A DNA stretch of 64,000 bases from Anthoceros angustus. Its lineage: Eukaryota > Streptophyta > Anthocerotopsida > Anthocerotales > Anthocerotaceae. Made by a program: the position numbers and the translations under genes. The notes below the pieces were generated by a model. It searched no databases. It had not been told where the DNA came from and saw only the letters and a list, made by a program, of their open reading frames with translations. This document shows, in pieces, positions 32,282 to 43,199 of the stretch; position 1 is the first letter of the stretch, and every line of letters starts with the position of its first letter. The stretch covers positions 407,166 to 471,165 of the forward strand of contig MU008190.1 in assembly GCA_010909165.1 (NCBI GenBank), in the 5' to 3' direction.

Positions 32282-34729
32282 GTGTTACCCCAAGGGAGAA
32301 GTGTTTGGAAGAGAAGTTTGGGAGCACCAGGCATTGGGAAGTACCCTTCCTTTAAAACACTTGAAAGGAAGACGCCATGCCTCGAGGAGGAAAAGGCAAG
32401 GGAAGGAGCCGCTGTGCAAAGGCTCTACCGAAGGAAGGGCAAAAGCCAGCAGGCTACCAGAGGAGGCGAGCTTTTGATGCCACAATTCACGTGCCGGGCA
32501 GCTCAACCCTGTGGATTTATGATTTCAGCAAGGGAGGAGGAGAACATCCAATTAGGATGGGTGTATGGCCGCCAATGGGCCTACACCAATTTGGAATTGA
32601 TTGAGGAGTGTTTCATCAACCTCCATCAATCGGAAGCAGCCCTTGCCGCGTTACCGGAAAGGAATGCTCGAACGGATCCCCGCTGTTGGACCGTAAGGAG
32701 CATTCGACAGGTGTACGGGAGACCGGAGGAAGAGAGCTCTGGAATTGCTCTCCTCGAAAGGTCAAATGGAGGGAAGAGGACAGCCCTCTCCGATATTCCG
32801 CAAGAATTCCTTGACATGATGGATGGAGGAGTGAAGGCCCACGCCAAGAATGGCTGGAAAACCGAGAGCATCAAGGAGCTGAAGTGGAGGCTCTTCGCAA
32901 AGATTGTCAGTTGGTAAATTACCAACGACTTTATTTCAAAGACCAACTTCCTCCAATTTTGTGGAAGATTTCCATGGGAGCCAAGCCGATTGGGGAACCA
33001 TTATGTATGAAGTACATCCACCACCGAGAGAAGCTCCTCAAGCCAAATTCGTGGATGAGGAAGGGCCCCATTACCTCAAGCACCTATTTGGTGCATTTAT
33101 GGGAAACCGAGGGACTTCTCACAAGCAAGGAGCTTGAAGATGCATGGCATCCCTTTGAGGTCATCCACCTCCACCGAGTTTGGAAAGGCCTTTGCCTTTG
33201 CATTGGAAGATGGGAGGTCGACTCCACAAGCATGCTAGAAGCAAGAGGAGAAGATGCGAGGCAACAAGGTTGCCGAGTGGGAATCTTTCCCACAGTGAGC
33301 AAGCAAGGGAGAGGAGAACCGCCGAGGAAGGCCGAATGGTAGTCTATGAGAGAAGGACTACAGGAGGGGTGATAGCCCCAAGGGTGGGGAGTCCCCACCA
33401 TCTCATTTGTGCCTACCAGAGGCACTGCCCACCCCTAGGGAGGCGCCCACCCAAGGGGGGTGCATCATGGTAGGTAGGCGCACCACCATGGTAGGTAGGC
33501 GCACCACCCAAGGGTGGGAGTCCCCACCATGGTAGGTAGGCACCCCACGCCAGCAGCGGTGGAAGGGGAAGAGAAGACGCGAGCGCGAGCGGCGCCGAGG
33601 CCACCATCTCCGCGCCTGGGTGGGAGAGCGGATGGAGCGACGAAGGGACCAAGGCCGCTGATGGCCCGGGGCAGGAGAGCTGGAAATTTCCAGCAAGAAG
33701 ACAGAAGGGGTGGAATTAGGACCCCTAGGAGAATTGCTGGGTGCTTGTGAAGCACTCAGCCGCGTGGATTTGAAGGGGGCTAGGGACCTAGCAGCCTCCT
33801 TGTGGGCGTACCAAGAGGAGGTCAAGGCCCAAGACATGGCTGGGAGGAAAGCAGGGACCAAGTGGCAATTGGAGGCCATGGAGTCCGATGAAAAGGCAGC
33901 CAAGCTGGAAAAGGCTGTAGAGAAGCTCCAACGCGACCTCATAGAAGAGCGGCGCGCGAGCAAGGTCCTAGAAGGGAAGGTGTCGCAGGCTGAAGAGAGG
34001 GCTATTCGGGCGACCACCCAACGGGATTCATGGAGACAGAAGGCGGAGGAGCACTTTGCCCAGTTAGAGCAAGAACGAAAGGGCAAAACAGAGGCTCTGG
34101 GGAGAAGATAGCGTCCAAAGAATTGGACGCCAAGAAGAGCAGTGATGGCTACCCAAGCCATCAAAATCCGGGACATGACGGAGGAATTGAGGCGGACCCG
34201 GTTCGATTTGGAGGAGAAGCGCTTGGAGCTAGAAGCTCGGGACCTACAACCGCAAGAAAGGAGCGAGGGGTGCTGTGAGGAGAAGGAAAATTTGCCAAGC
34301 AATGGCCGATGGAACAAAGGAGGTTCCAAGAGGAGGAGCATCCACAAGAAGGTGGTGCATGCCGGTGGTGAGGAAGCGCGATTTTGGGATTATGCCCTTC
34401 GTGCAAAATTGGCCACCATAAAGGAAGTGAGGGAGGAGAATGTGACCCTCCATGTCAAGGTGGGGGAATTGACCACCTCGAGGGACGCCTACAAAGGTAG
34501 GTGTGAGGATGGAGAGTGGCCCACGGAGATTGATGATCTCCAAATGCAGTATCATAACTTGGGGGCTCACCTCCACAACAGGATTTTGAAGGCCAACAAC
34601 GAAGTCTTACGGTTGGCCAAGAGGAGGACAATAGGTCCTCATGATGATGATCGGAAGGAGCTGCAACAAGTGCAGCCAGAGGCCTCCGATTTTGATGAGG
34701 CCATCAACGAAATGGACTCGAGGAACTGA
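32282..34729 (+). pseudogene. Retroelement extra ORF with coiled coils, broken (copy 1)
   Basis: Four successive frames (32282-32917, 32884-33342, 33710-34111, 34142-34729) read as one decayed protein. The N-terminal half has GWVYGRQWAYTNLELIEECF, DIPQEFLDMMDGGVKAHAKN and YLVHLWETEGLLTSKELEDA. The C-terminal half is charged coiled coil (EKAVEKLQRDLIEERRASK; ELRRTRFDLEEKRLELEARD). The same protein is read from 43200-45510 (+) and 50900-48350 (-). It lies downstream of integrase in the fuller element, so it is not Gag. Its function is unknown. Position suggests an additional ORF of the kind described in Tat-type gypsy elements, but here it is in sense orientation. Confidence 0.6.
33467..33548. 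repeat. Cluster of ACCATGGTAGG palindromes
   Basis: Three to four ACCATGGTAGGTAGG units with CGCACCACC spacers. Similar clusters (CTACCRYGGTAG) occur at 34800-34868, 35205-35240, 44345-44455, 45575-45640, 45968-46000, 48515-48595, 49735-49925, 51485-51665 and 57235-57300, all inside this element family. Confidence 0.75.
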
Positions 34730-34799
34730 GGAGTCGGAGGAGAAGGAGCCGCCGGTAGATGGCGAGAGGGAGGGGAAAGCCCACCTCCGGGGGTCAACC

Positions 34800-34868
34800 T
34801 ACCAGGTGGTACCACCACGGTAGTCCGCCAGACTACCGTGGTAGATACCACGGTAGTCCACTACCGGG
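34800..34868. repeat. Cluster of CTACCGTGGTAG palindromes
   Basis: GGTGGTACCACCACGGTAGT, GACTACCGTGGTAGATACC and CACGGTAGTCCACTACC follow one another just after the extra ORF stop. The halves can pair within and between units, so strong hairpins are likely. Confidence 0.75.
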
Positions 34869-35437
34869 TAGTGCAGCGCACGCGGGCTGGGGGAGTCTGG
34901 GGGCTAGAGATGAAGGAGCCGGGGGTCCGTAGTATACCCCTGAGGAGAGGTGGTGGGGAGACAACCCCACCGGAGGAGACTAAGGACGGGTCCGACCTCT
35001 GAGGAGGAAGGGGAGGAGAAGTCTCCCCCACGATAAGGGAGGAGCCGAGAGAGGAGACCAAGGGCCCGAGAGATTAGGGAGATCCGCATGGTCAATGGGG
35101 ATGAAGACTTTGATGCTCATGGTAGGTATGTCAAAACAGCAAGAGCAATGGAGATCTTGACCTGAAGTCCTCACCGAAAGGAAGAAGGAGATAGGGACCA
35201 CTACCATGAAGTCACCACCGTAGTCCGCTGACTACCGTAGGGTGCCGATGAACGGGCGCCACCAGCGAGGCCGGAGAAAAGGCGCCAGGTGCGCGGAGGG
35301 GCGCGATCGACCAAGGTAACAGATTTAGGCGCCCATGGAGATGGAGGAAGGGGCAGATTGTACTTGCCCCACACATTAGGACAAGGTCCGGGAAGGGCAA
35401 GAGCAAAAGGAGGGCGAGGGAGCCAATCCACTGGGAC

Positions 35438-36400
35438 ATGTCACCACCCCAGTAGATAGACTAAGAATGGTCAATGACCATAAATGAGCTTTGGGGAACG
35501 GGAAGGATAGGTGGTGTAGATAACATCCTTTAAGGATGGTCTTAGGTGAAGTTACTAGAATAGAATTTACCAAGGATCGCATAATAGATTTAGGTGCCAT
35601 ATTAAATGTCAAGTGTAGGAAATAATAGATTGGAAAAGGTGACCGCAGAGGGTCACCTAAGGGAGGTTGTATGTGGAAGGCCTCCTATAAGAGGAGGAGG
35701 ATTTCACAAAGTAAAGTATCATGTCTTGCGCCCACGCCATCGAGTCCTTTGCCATTACAGGAATTTCGTCACCGTGAGCCAACGCAGTCGGTAGAGAGGA
35801 AGTCATGGCCTGAGTGTTGGTGGAGGACTTGCTCGCAAGTGCCTAAACGAGTTGCTCCCTTGTGAATGGTTGCGGAAATTGCTTTGCTTTGGGTGTGTGG
35901 CAAATGCCTGTGAACTCGGCTTGAGGGTAGACTACAGTGGAAAGACTCGGAGGTTCTCGCCGTCTGTCAAACTCATAGCAACCGCCCAAGGAAGAACTTG
36001 CTGGTGGAGGCGCTGTGCGGCCAGCCGTATAAGGGCGAGTCAAACCAAGAAGCCCGAATCGAGGTTAGAATAGGAGGAAGAGGATGAGAAGATGAGAAGA
36101 TGAGTAGAGGATTAGAGGTGTAGGTGTTAGTGGAAGGCCAGAGCCTAAGGGACGAATCCCAACTGCAAGAGCGCCCCGAGTGGAGAAGAGTGGTCTTAGA
36201 AGTAGGGACGAATCATGTGTGGATTGGGGGTCCCCGGGCGCCCGTGATAGGCTCCTCCGAGGCGTGACCTGCAATTGTTTTGTGTCGTTGTAGGTCGAGG
36301 ATTGGCGATTAAGCAAGGCAAGTGGTGCAAGAGGGAGAGTAGAGGGCGCCTTGCTTGTTTAGAAGGCTGAGAAGTGTCGTGGTGGGGAAAACCCCGGGCG
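35438..36400 (+). repeat. LTR of plus-strand element (copy 1)
   Basis: Starts TGTCACCACC, has a TATA-like CCTCCTATAAGAGGAGGAGG near 35690 (homologous to CTCCCTATAAAAGGAGGG of the minus-strand LTR) and ends near AAAACCCCGGGCG. Compared with the opposite-facing LTR it lacks about 150 bases before its end. It abuts the inverted LTR that starts at about 36391. Confidence 0.65.
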
Positions 36401-37096
36401 TCCGAGATTTTCCCACTCTAGCGGCCACACTTATCCCACCGTCGCAGACGCTGGGTTTCGTCCCCATGAGACTTGGGAGGTCAATCTTGAGAAATCACCA
36501 CACTTGCAGCACACACTACCTCAGCCTTCTAAACAAGCAAGGCGCCTCTCACGCCCTCTCAAAGCAGCTACACCGCATCGCTCAGAACTCACCAAACCTC
36601 AACCTACAACGACACCACACAATTGTGTTACGCCTTAACAAAGAAGGCCTATCACGGGCGCCAGGACCCCCGACCCACACCGCAACTTCGTCCCTACTCC
36701 TAAGACACTCTTCTCCACACAGTGGAGCGCCTTACTTGTGATTTGGGATTCTGGCCCCTTAGGCTCGCCTGTGGCCTTCCGCTTTTCCTACGCTCTAATC
36801 CTCCTCACAACTCTCTCAATCAACAACGCCTCTTCTTCTACTCATCTACCCTTCCTTCCTCCACAATCTCCTACTCTAACACCTAATTGCTGGCTCATTA
36901 ATTCCAACTCGCCCTTACGACAACCGCCTGGGGTCCGTCCGGAAATTAACGAGTTCTTCCTTGGGCTATGTGGTTTGTACTGACAGAACCTCCAGGAGTC
37001 TTTCCCCAGAGTCTACCCTCAAGCCGAGAGTTCCTTGAGCATCGCCACACACTCAAAGCAAAACAATTCACACACAAAGAACCATTCACAGGGGAG
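36391..37096 (-). repeat. Truncated LTR of minus-strand element (duplication copy 1)
   Basis: Same orientation and sequence class as 47155-48241 and 58331-59010. It begins with TCCGAGATTTTCCCACTCTA and is cut at about 37096, where the second copy of the HESO1 3' end is joined. It represents the R/U5-side two thirds of the LTR. Confidence 0.7.
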
Positions 37097-37097
37097 C

Positions 37098-37537
37098 GGG
37101 TGGCGCGCAAGACAGAAAGCGCAGGCCCCAACAACCGCCACCGGAGGCTCCGGAAAACGAGTGTCAAATCCAAATTTTTCTCGGAGGGGATGGGCCTGGC
37201 TGGCCTTCCAGTATCTGACAAACGCTTCCAGACTCCCAAGATGGAGGCGGATGGGCATATTCTGGAAGGCAAGCTGTCAGGGTACTTGTACAAAATGTGA
37301 ATCAGGCCACATGCCAACCTGTGGCCAGGGATTGGGCGGGTGAGGCGGCCTTCATTCCCGATCAAGTGTATGCTGTTAGACCTCAGGTCGGTGCAACTGT
37401 GCCACATTCTTTTGCGCCGCCCGTCTACCAAGGATTTAATGTCACCCGGCATCCTACCCACAGGAATCCCGACCCTGGTTTTCCTGGTAGGACCGCCGAG
37501 GCCGCCGACGTTAAGTAGGTACATATCTAGAAAGTAG
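37098..37537 (+). pseudogene. Duplicated 3' end of HESO1-like gene
   Basis: Matches the last about 440 bases of the gene ending at 26548. It lacks the start, the catalytic domain and a promoter, and has small frame-breaking losses (AAAG to AAG, CTCCCGG to CTCCGG, GAGAGGGG to GAGGGG in the first 100 bases). Not expected to make a functional product. Confidence 0.88.
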
Positions 37538-38114
37538 AGCTTGTGCCCCTGCTTAGCTAGGAGTTGGAAATATAGTACATAGGTTGGATCTCGATTGGCA
37601 TCTCGTAATATAAAGGTGTAAAGGAGGGCGATGGAGGCATCCAGCAGCGAGTCGTGACAAGATTCAGACGCAGTGGTAATGTAAACGAAGCTTGCTCAAT
37701 GCTTGGCAAGTCGCTACCGTCCAGTTCCCGGAACCATGATTAGGTAACCGGCCTAACCATTGATTAGGCATCTACGGCTGGATCTATAATCTCGGCTCTG
37801 CACAACCACGAGCCACTACATGTCAAGTGCCCAAAGTGCAAGTTGACATAGTTACAGCAAATGGAAAACCCTGAAGCCCTACGAGATTTCAAGTCCTCAA
37901 TGTACCACGCTGCACTTAGCACCGCTAAGTACCTGGTTAATGGCAAGATGATTTCACGTCATCCACGGCGGATGAGGAAAGAACCCTGGAGGAAATGTTC
38001 AGGTTAGTGACAGGGTCCTTAACATGTCCGTGAAAATGTCCATGTCCCAGCCGTTGTAGGCGCCCTGAGATTCCCCGCTGCGATATAGACAGGGAGGCAC
38101 GGCGAGTAAACGGC

Positions 38115-38957
38115 TCACAACTGCATGCTGCCGTTAGGCGGCTCTTCCCTGTTGCCGACTCGAGCAGCACTGGCATGCTCTTCTTGGTCACTGTAGCACA
38201 AGCATAGAATCAAGAGGATTGCACCACCAAATACAGGAATGGGGTGGAAAATCCACGTAAGGAGAACGAAGCCCAAACAGAATATTCTGGTGCCCGAGGT
38301 GTACAAGGAGGAGGCGGTATCGAGGACATCCGCCACACGCTCCGGGCTCCATCCAATATCCTGGGCTCTATGCAGAGGGATGTTGATGAGTACGTTGACG
38401 TGATTATATAACTTGATAGACTGAATGTAGAGCAGGAAACAGATGAGGAAGCAGGCGCAAAGAACCCCGAACTTGAATGTGACGAAGATATCATTCTCGG
38501 AAAAAATGGTGCGAGTCAGGGGCATCTTGATTTGGTAACTGCTGCTGATGATAGCCGCCATTCCTGTGGTAACCAGAATCGCTGATGTTGCCATTAAAGT
38601 GGACCCCATTATGCAGTTCCGGAGAGTCTGGACAGCCAGAACGGCCCTGCCCGGGTTGTCCTGCGACAAGGCATCGTGTCGTGAGCTCAACTGCTCAGAT
38701 AAACAGTGTGTTATACAGAAAAACCTTTCATGTATACATACAGATTGATTCCAAAATCGGTAACAGCATGCGATGGGCGCAGAGTAAGGGGCATGTACAC
38801 GTACTTGCATAATGCTTTTCACCCACTCTCTTCTCCCAAGGCTAAGTCTATTCCTGCCGACTGTTCTCTGTTTGTACCACCTGTATATCTGATACGCTGC
38901 CACCGACGTCACTGCGAAAACGCCTGAGCAAATGTCGATTGCCATTGAGCTCCACAT
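38115..38957 (-). CDS. DUF599 family membrane protein, two exons
   Basis: Exon 1 38957-38805, intron 38661-38804 (144 bp, CAA/GTACGT donor, TTGTCGCAG acceptor), exon 2 38660-38115: 232 residues, phase 0. The intron also happens to stay open in frame. DUF599 is a plant family of small multi-pass membrane proteins of unknown biochemical role. The recognisable core is REWVKSIMQ, then LAVQTLRNCIMGSTLMATSA, LYNHVNVLINI, and a last hydrophobic pair (CLGFVLLTWIFHPIPVFGGA and the following LLILCLCY). Four hydrophobic segments are visible: near the N-terminus, after LRNCIMGS, around LCACFLICFLLY, and the C-terminal pair. An upstream ATG (38957) and an in-frame ATG four codons later are both possible starts. 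A broken second copy lies at 27136-27961. Confidence 0.78.
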   Translation of the reverse strand: MWSSMAIDICSGVFAVTSVAAYQIYRWYKQRTVGRNRLSLGRREWVKSIMQVRVHAPYSAPIACCYRFWNQSVCIHERFFCITHCLSEQLSSRHDALSQDNPGRAVLAVQTLRNCIMGSTLMATSAILVTTGMAAIISSSYQIKMPLTRTIFSENDIFVTFKFGVLCACFLICFLLYIQSIKLYNHVNVLINIPLHRAQDIGWSPERVADVLDTASSLYTSGTRIFCLGFVLLTWIFHPIPVFGGAILLILCLCYSDQEEHASAARVGNREEPPNGSMQL

Positions 38958-41389
38958 CGTTCTCCGCAAGCTTCAGGAAATTCTGGAGTGCTTAGTTGTA
39001 TTCTGATAGCAAGCAATCAAGAGAGTGTCATTGTCTGGAGCTACTTCACTACAAAACATAGATCCTCAGCTCCTTCATAGGTGAAGAGATGCCGGTGTCA
39101 CTCAGAACAAGAACGATCGAGATTTCTTGGTGCAACCACATGGCTTGTGGAAGAAGAGGGACAATTGAAAACCTCGAGCTGCCTGTTAGAATATCTTACG
39201 TTGAACTCTCCAAGTGAACGTTACAAATTCTAACAGACCTTATGCTCCACAAGAGCCACGCAACACAATGATCCAAAGCAAGAAAGACACGCGTCCGGGA
39301 AAGACAGCCGAGGTGATCTGTGCGCAGGGCTCACTCGCATCACTTGCTGTCTTCCAAGTTCCAAGCACACAGCAATGCATGCGCACAGCTTCAATTCTCA
39401 AGGAAGCAGGAACCACACGCACTGCAAAACAAAGGGGATGAGGTACCGTTGCAGAAATTCACAAAACAATCCCCAGATTCAAGCATCCGGAGGACGCCGC
39501 ACAAACAAATCATCACAGGCTCAAGACGGAAACAGAGAAAACAATCTGCGTACCCGTTCCTTTGCTTATTGCAGTTGAGCTAGCTATCCCGGATCCCCGA
39601 GGAGGAGATAGACGATCCAGCAGCAAGCAACTCCTCAATCACAATTGCCACGCGCCAAGCAAGGCAAAGACAGTGAGCAACCATAGCGTCCACTTGCAAG
39701 ACGGAATTGCTTTCAGATGCTGCTTGCCGGCAATGCAGGGCCTGGAACGGCTCCAAAACCGCTCAACACCGTGCGCAGGGCTCAGCCGGTCCCGGAGCAG
39801 CTGGAGATGGCTGGGGCAGCCGGCTGGAGCGCGCACAGAAAAGCAGCATACGGGAGCTCAAAGGGGGAGGAGGTGGCGCTGCCGAGCCGGGAGGGACACA
39901 GAGGCGGTACATACTCCGAGCATGAACAGCAAGGCATGGTCCAAGACGCACGCCGTATGCATGTGTGAGCCGATATACGTCACCAGGTAACCGCCTGGAG
40001 TTCTCGCAGCACCTGAACGGCAGGATTGCGATGCTCGGCCCGCGGGACCAGCAGTTGCGCAGAGTGCGGCGGCTGGGGCCTGCCATCGTCCTGCCCGGTG
40101 TACATGGCGTGGAGCCTCCCGGCCACTGCTCTCTGCTGCTCGCCGTAGGTCTGATGTCTCATACTTTAACCGTACATCAGGGTTGTTTTTTGTATTAAAT
40201 TGGATGATATCGACAATAAAACACACATGCATATGCGAAATAAATACGAAGCGGGATGCTGCAGCAGTTCCGAGAGGGGAACTACAGTACTCCGGGGCTC
40301 CACCATGCTGCCGTCGCGGGTCGACCTCTCCACCACGGCTGTAGTATATAAACATACAGTCCACACCCCCGTCCCATTAAGGGAGGTGTCCCGATTATAT
40401 TTTCCCTATTTAATAATAATAAAAATATTGTAAACTTTAAAAACTAAAAAATATCCAAAAAAAAAAGAAAATTTTAAATTTTGATTGATAGGTTTCACTA
40501 AAAATAACTTTTAGTACTTCTCTAGACAGTTGTTTGAAAGCTAGCACTTTCTGTAAGCAACATCAAAAAATTTCTACCTATCATAAAGGAAAAAGCTTAG
40601 CTTAAGAGTCTTTAATCACACCTAAAAGTCTATTGTGCTCTGAAATAATCGATTCCCTTTTCTTTATTTATTTTAATTTTTTTAGTAAAAGAATTAGAAA
40701 TCCCATTTAGGGTGAAACTAACATGAATGTATGTTTCAAAAGGTCCCAATTACCATTTAGGGAAAAGTCCCATTTATTACATTGTAAACTAAAGGGAGTA
40801 GGATGGGAGGTCCCATTTAGAGAGGAATCCCATTTATAGAGTTCACAATTAAGCCATTGTACATTTGTTTTCATTCAATGTCAGGCATACCCAAACATAG
40901 ATTGAGCTGCATACAATAGTAGGGAATACGTCAGACTCGCATAGCCCAGCCGGCAATGACCTCTTAATCACGGCTCTAAAAGTACACATGTATCCATTCT
41001 ACTTTATGTACTCCGGGGTAGCGTATCAATATGTACAGAAGGTGGGAACCCTTAATGCGACAGCGTAATTCCAAGTTTTGGGGCCGAGACTTATTGTTGT
41101 TTTAGAGGAAGAGAAGCGATTCTTATCCCATTTCCATTTCCAACTCACTTACCTAGTCACGAGGAGAACGTGTGATGACACTTTTAATTTATTTTTAATT
41201 TTTAATTTTTATAATTAAATAAAAATTATGACTATGACAACTCATTTCAGTAGTGATTCACTCCAAAGAAGTTCGATTAGGAAGTTAAAAAACTTTATTC
41301 TCTAAAGAACTTTAATAATGATGTTCTTAACTTTGTATATTTGGTATGTCCAAAGCGTCCTTTTAAACAAGATTCATTGTCCAAGATTG
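38958..41389. other. Copy 2 of the region upstream of DUF599 and AT-rich block
   Basis: Repeats 27962-30399 with scattered small indels. No gene assigned. It contains the TCCCATTTA-rich AT block at about 40360-40860. Confidence 0.5.
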
Positions 41390-42020
41390 AGCGTTCTACA
41401 TCGCACCAATAATTTTTCCATCACATGCGTTTTGCCTAGGCTTGGTCCATCCTCCGCTTGTCTTTTCAACTTGGGCAGCAAGGCTCCTCGATGACTCAGG
41501 GGCGTACTTGGCTGTGTCCGGTGGGCGGTGTATCGCCACGCGCCAGCGCCCAGGGCGTCATGTTCTCTATTGCTAGGAAGGCGGGTTCCTTCTATTGAGG
41601 GAGCGCCCTTACCCTACTCACCGGGTTTCGCTTAAGTCGATCTATTTTGACCCGGGGATCAAGTTCCGGTTGCTAATGTGGTTGTAGCGGCCCCACCCGG
41701 ATAGTGTCTGCGAATATGTTATTCTTAACCCTCCAGTTGGGCGGCGAGAGGATGCGCGATAGTTAAGGTCCACACATTACTCTCGTGGCGGGACGCCGCC
41801 TGTCCCTCTTACCATCGAGACTCACAGAGCCATGGGCAAAGATTTCTCCAGTTTGTCAAGGCCTTCTCAAGGCTTATCACGTACCGCAAGAATGGGGTTG
41901 GCCTCCCTTTGTTGTATTGTTGCTTTCTTCGGAGGGTTTCCGCTCTGTAGAGGGCATTGGCCAACACAGGCTGAGCGACAATGAGCGTCAAGTGCGGCGT
42001 CGTCGACATGGTGGTAGGTC
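41390..42020 (+). pseudogene. Retroelement relic: RT tail, duplication copy 2
   Basis: Second copy of 30400-31020 with many more indels. Only fragments such as LSLLPSRLTEPWAKIS (a shifted frame of the ETHRAMGKDFS block) remain readable. This is the point after which the two duplication copies become clearly more different from each other. Confidence 0.5.
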
Positions 42021-43199
42021 TTTTCACATCCCAAACCACGAAGTTCTTCGAGCGGTTGGTGGTTTTGAATGCGTGATCGTGGGGGCTAGTCCCCACGGCA
42101 TGGTGCTCTTCATTGGGTTTTTCCCCTTTGTTGGGGTGGATGGGTTTTTCCATCTCTTTTATAGTAAAGTCTCATTTTATCTTTAAGACAAGAAATATGC
42201 CAAATCTTAAGTTCTTAGAGTGCTTCATTCGGGCTTTTGTGTGCATTGTATCCATATCATGATGTTATATATATATATATATCACAAATATTCTTCTTGT
42301 TAGTTTCTTTTAATTCATGTCTCTTGTCCACGATTCCAATGACTCATTCAAGATGACACAATAGGATATGTGACACTTACATATTAAGGGTGCAGGTAAA
42401 TTATATGCCTACAAAAACGTTAGTTCATGTGGAGCATAAAAGTTTGGGCAACCCAAAAGAGCCAAGACAAACAAGTTTGATTTTTTTGGCTAGAACGATT
42501 GAAGAGGCATGCCAAAATTTTCGAGAATCTTGAAGCTAGAGTTGTAGGATATTGTTAGGAAGGCGAAGAGGATATCCCGGGAAGAAGAACGGGTCGACGA
42601 CCCCAGACGGGCGGAGGGCGGTCAAAGGTTGGTAGGCACTACCGTGGTCGCCACACACGCCGGTAGAAGAGTGGGGCACTACATGTAAGGGCGGACTACG
42701 TAGGTGACAAATCTCGGCTAAAGGAAATTTAGAATAGAGGGGATATCCACTATATATGCTCACCAATAGGGAATAAATATATAGAGTAATTAGAAGCGGT
42801 TAATTAGGATGAGAGATAGGAAAATAGGTAGTTTAGATAGAATTAGGATTTTGGAATGATGAACCCAATCTAGGGTTGTGCGCCGCGACATCCAGGAGGG
42901 CAAAGTGCGATTTGGGCGCTTCTCCACTTGCAAGAACAGAGGGTGGCGTTGGAGCGTGAGCGAAGGAAGGCGCCATCGCTGCGAGAAGAGGCGCCATCGC
43001 CAGCAAGGCGGGGAGGCGGCGGCAGCTTCATCGAGGAAGAAGGCGGGCGTGAGACCGGTGGAAGGAGCTGCGAAAAGTGGGAGAACTCGCCACGCCCAGC
43101 GGAGGAAAGTGTGGGCCAAGGAAGCAGCACCAAGCGTGGTCATAAATTGAGGCGGAAGGCGTTGAAAATCGGCGCCACCGGAAGAAGGACAAGGGAAGG

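Larger units (their letters stand above)
31600..36400 (+). mobile_element. Plus-strand Ty3/gypsy element, 3' part only (copy 1)
   Basis: Carries the same extra ORF and LTR as the 3' half of the minus-strand element at 47155-59010, but in plus orientation. There is no gag, protease, RT, RNase H or integrase, so this is a 5'-truncated remnant: extra ORF (about 32280-34730), short tail, then LTR (35438-36400). The 5' boundary is not defined and 31600 is approximate. Confidence 0.65.
26106..37096 (+). repeat. Large tandem duplication, copy 1
   Basis: Collinear, same-orientation match to 37098-47826. It starts inside the last exon of the HESO1-like gene (GTGGCGCGCAAAGACAGAAA) and ends inside an inverted LTR (ACCATTCACAGGGG). 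Contents in order: HESO1 3' end, DUF599 relic, AT-rich block, RT-tail relic, 3' part of a plus-strand LTR element, truncated minus-strand LTR. The first about 4.3 kb is nearly identical between copies. The retroelement part differs by many small indels. Confidence 0.93.

Noticed and set aside
33403-34347. 314-residue minus-strand frame
   Set aside because: Antisense of the coiled-coil extra ORF; Ser/Leu/Pro-rich with no domain. The plus strand matches the other copies of the extra ORF.
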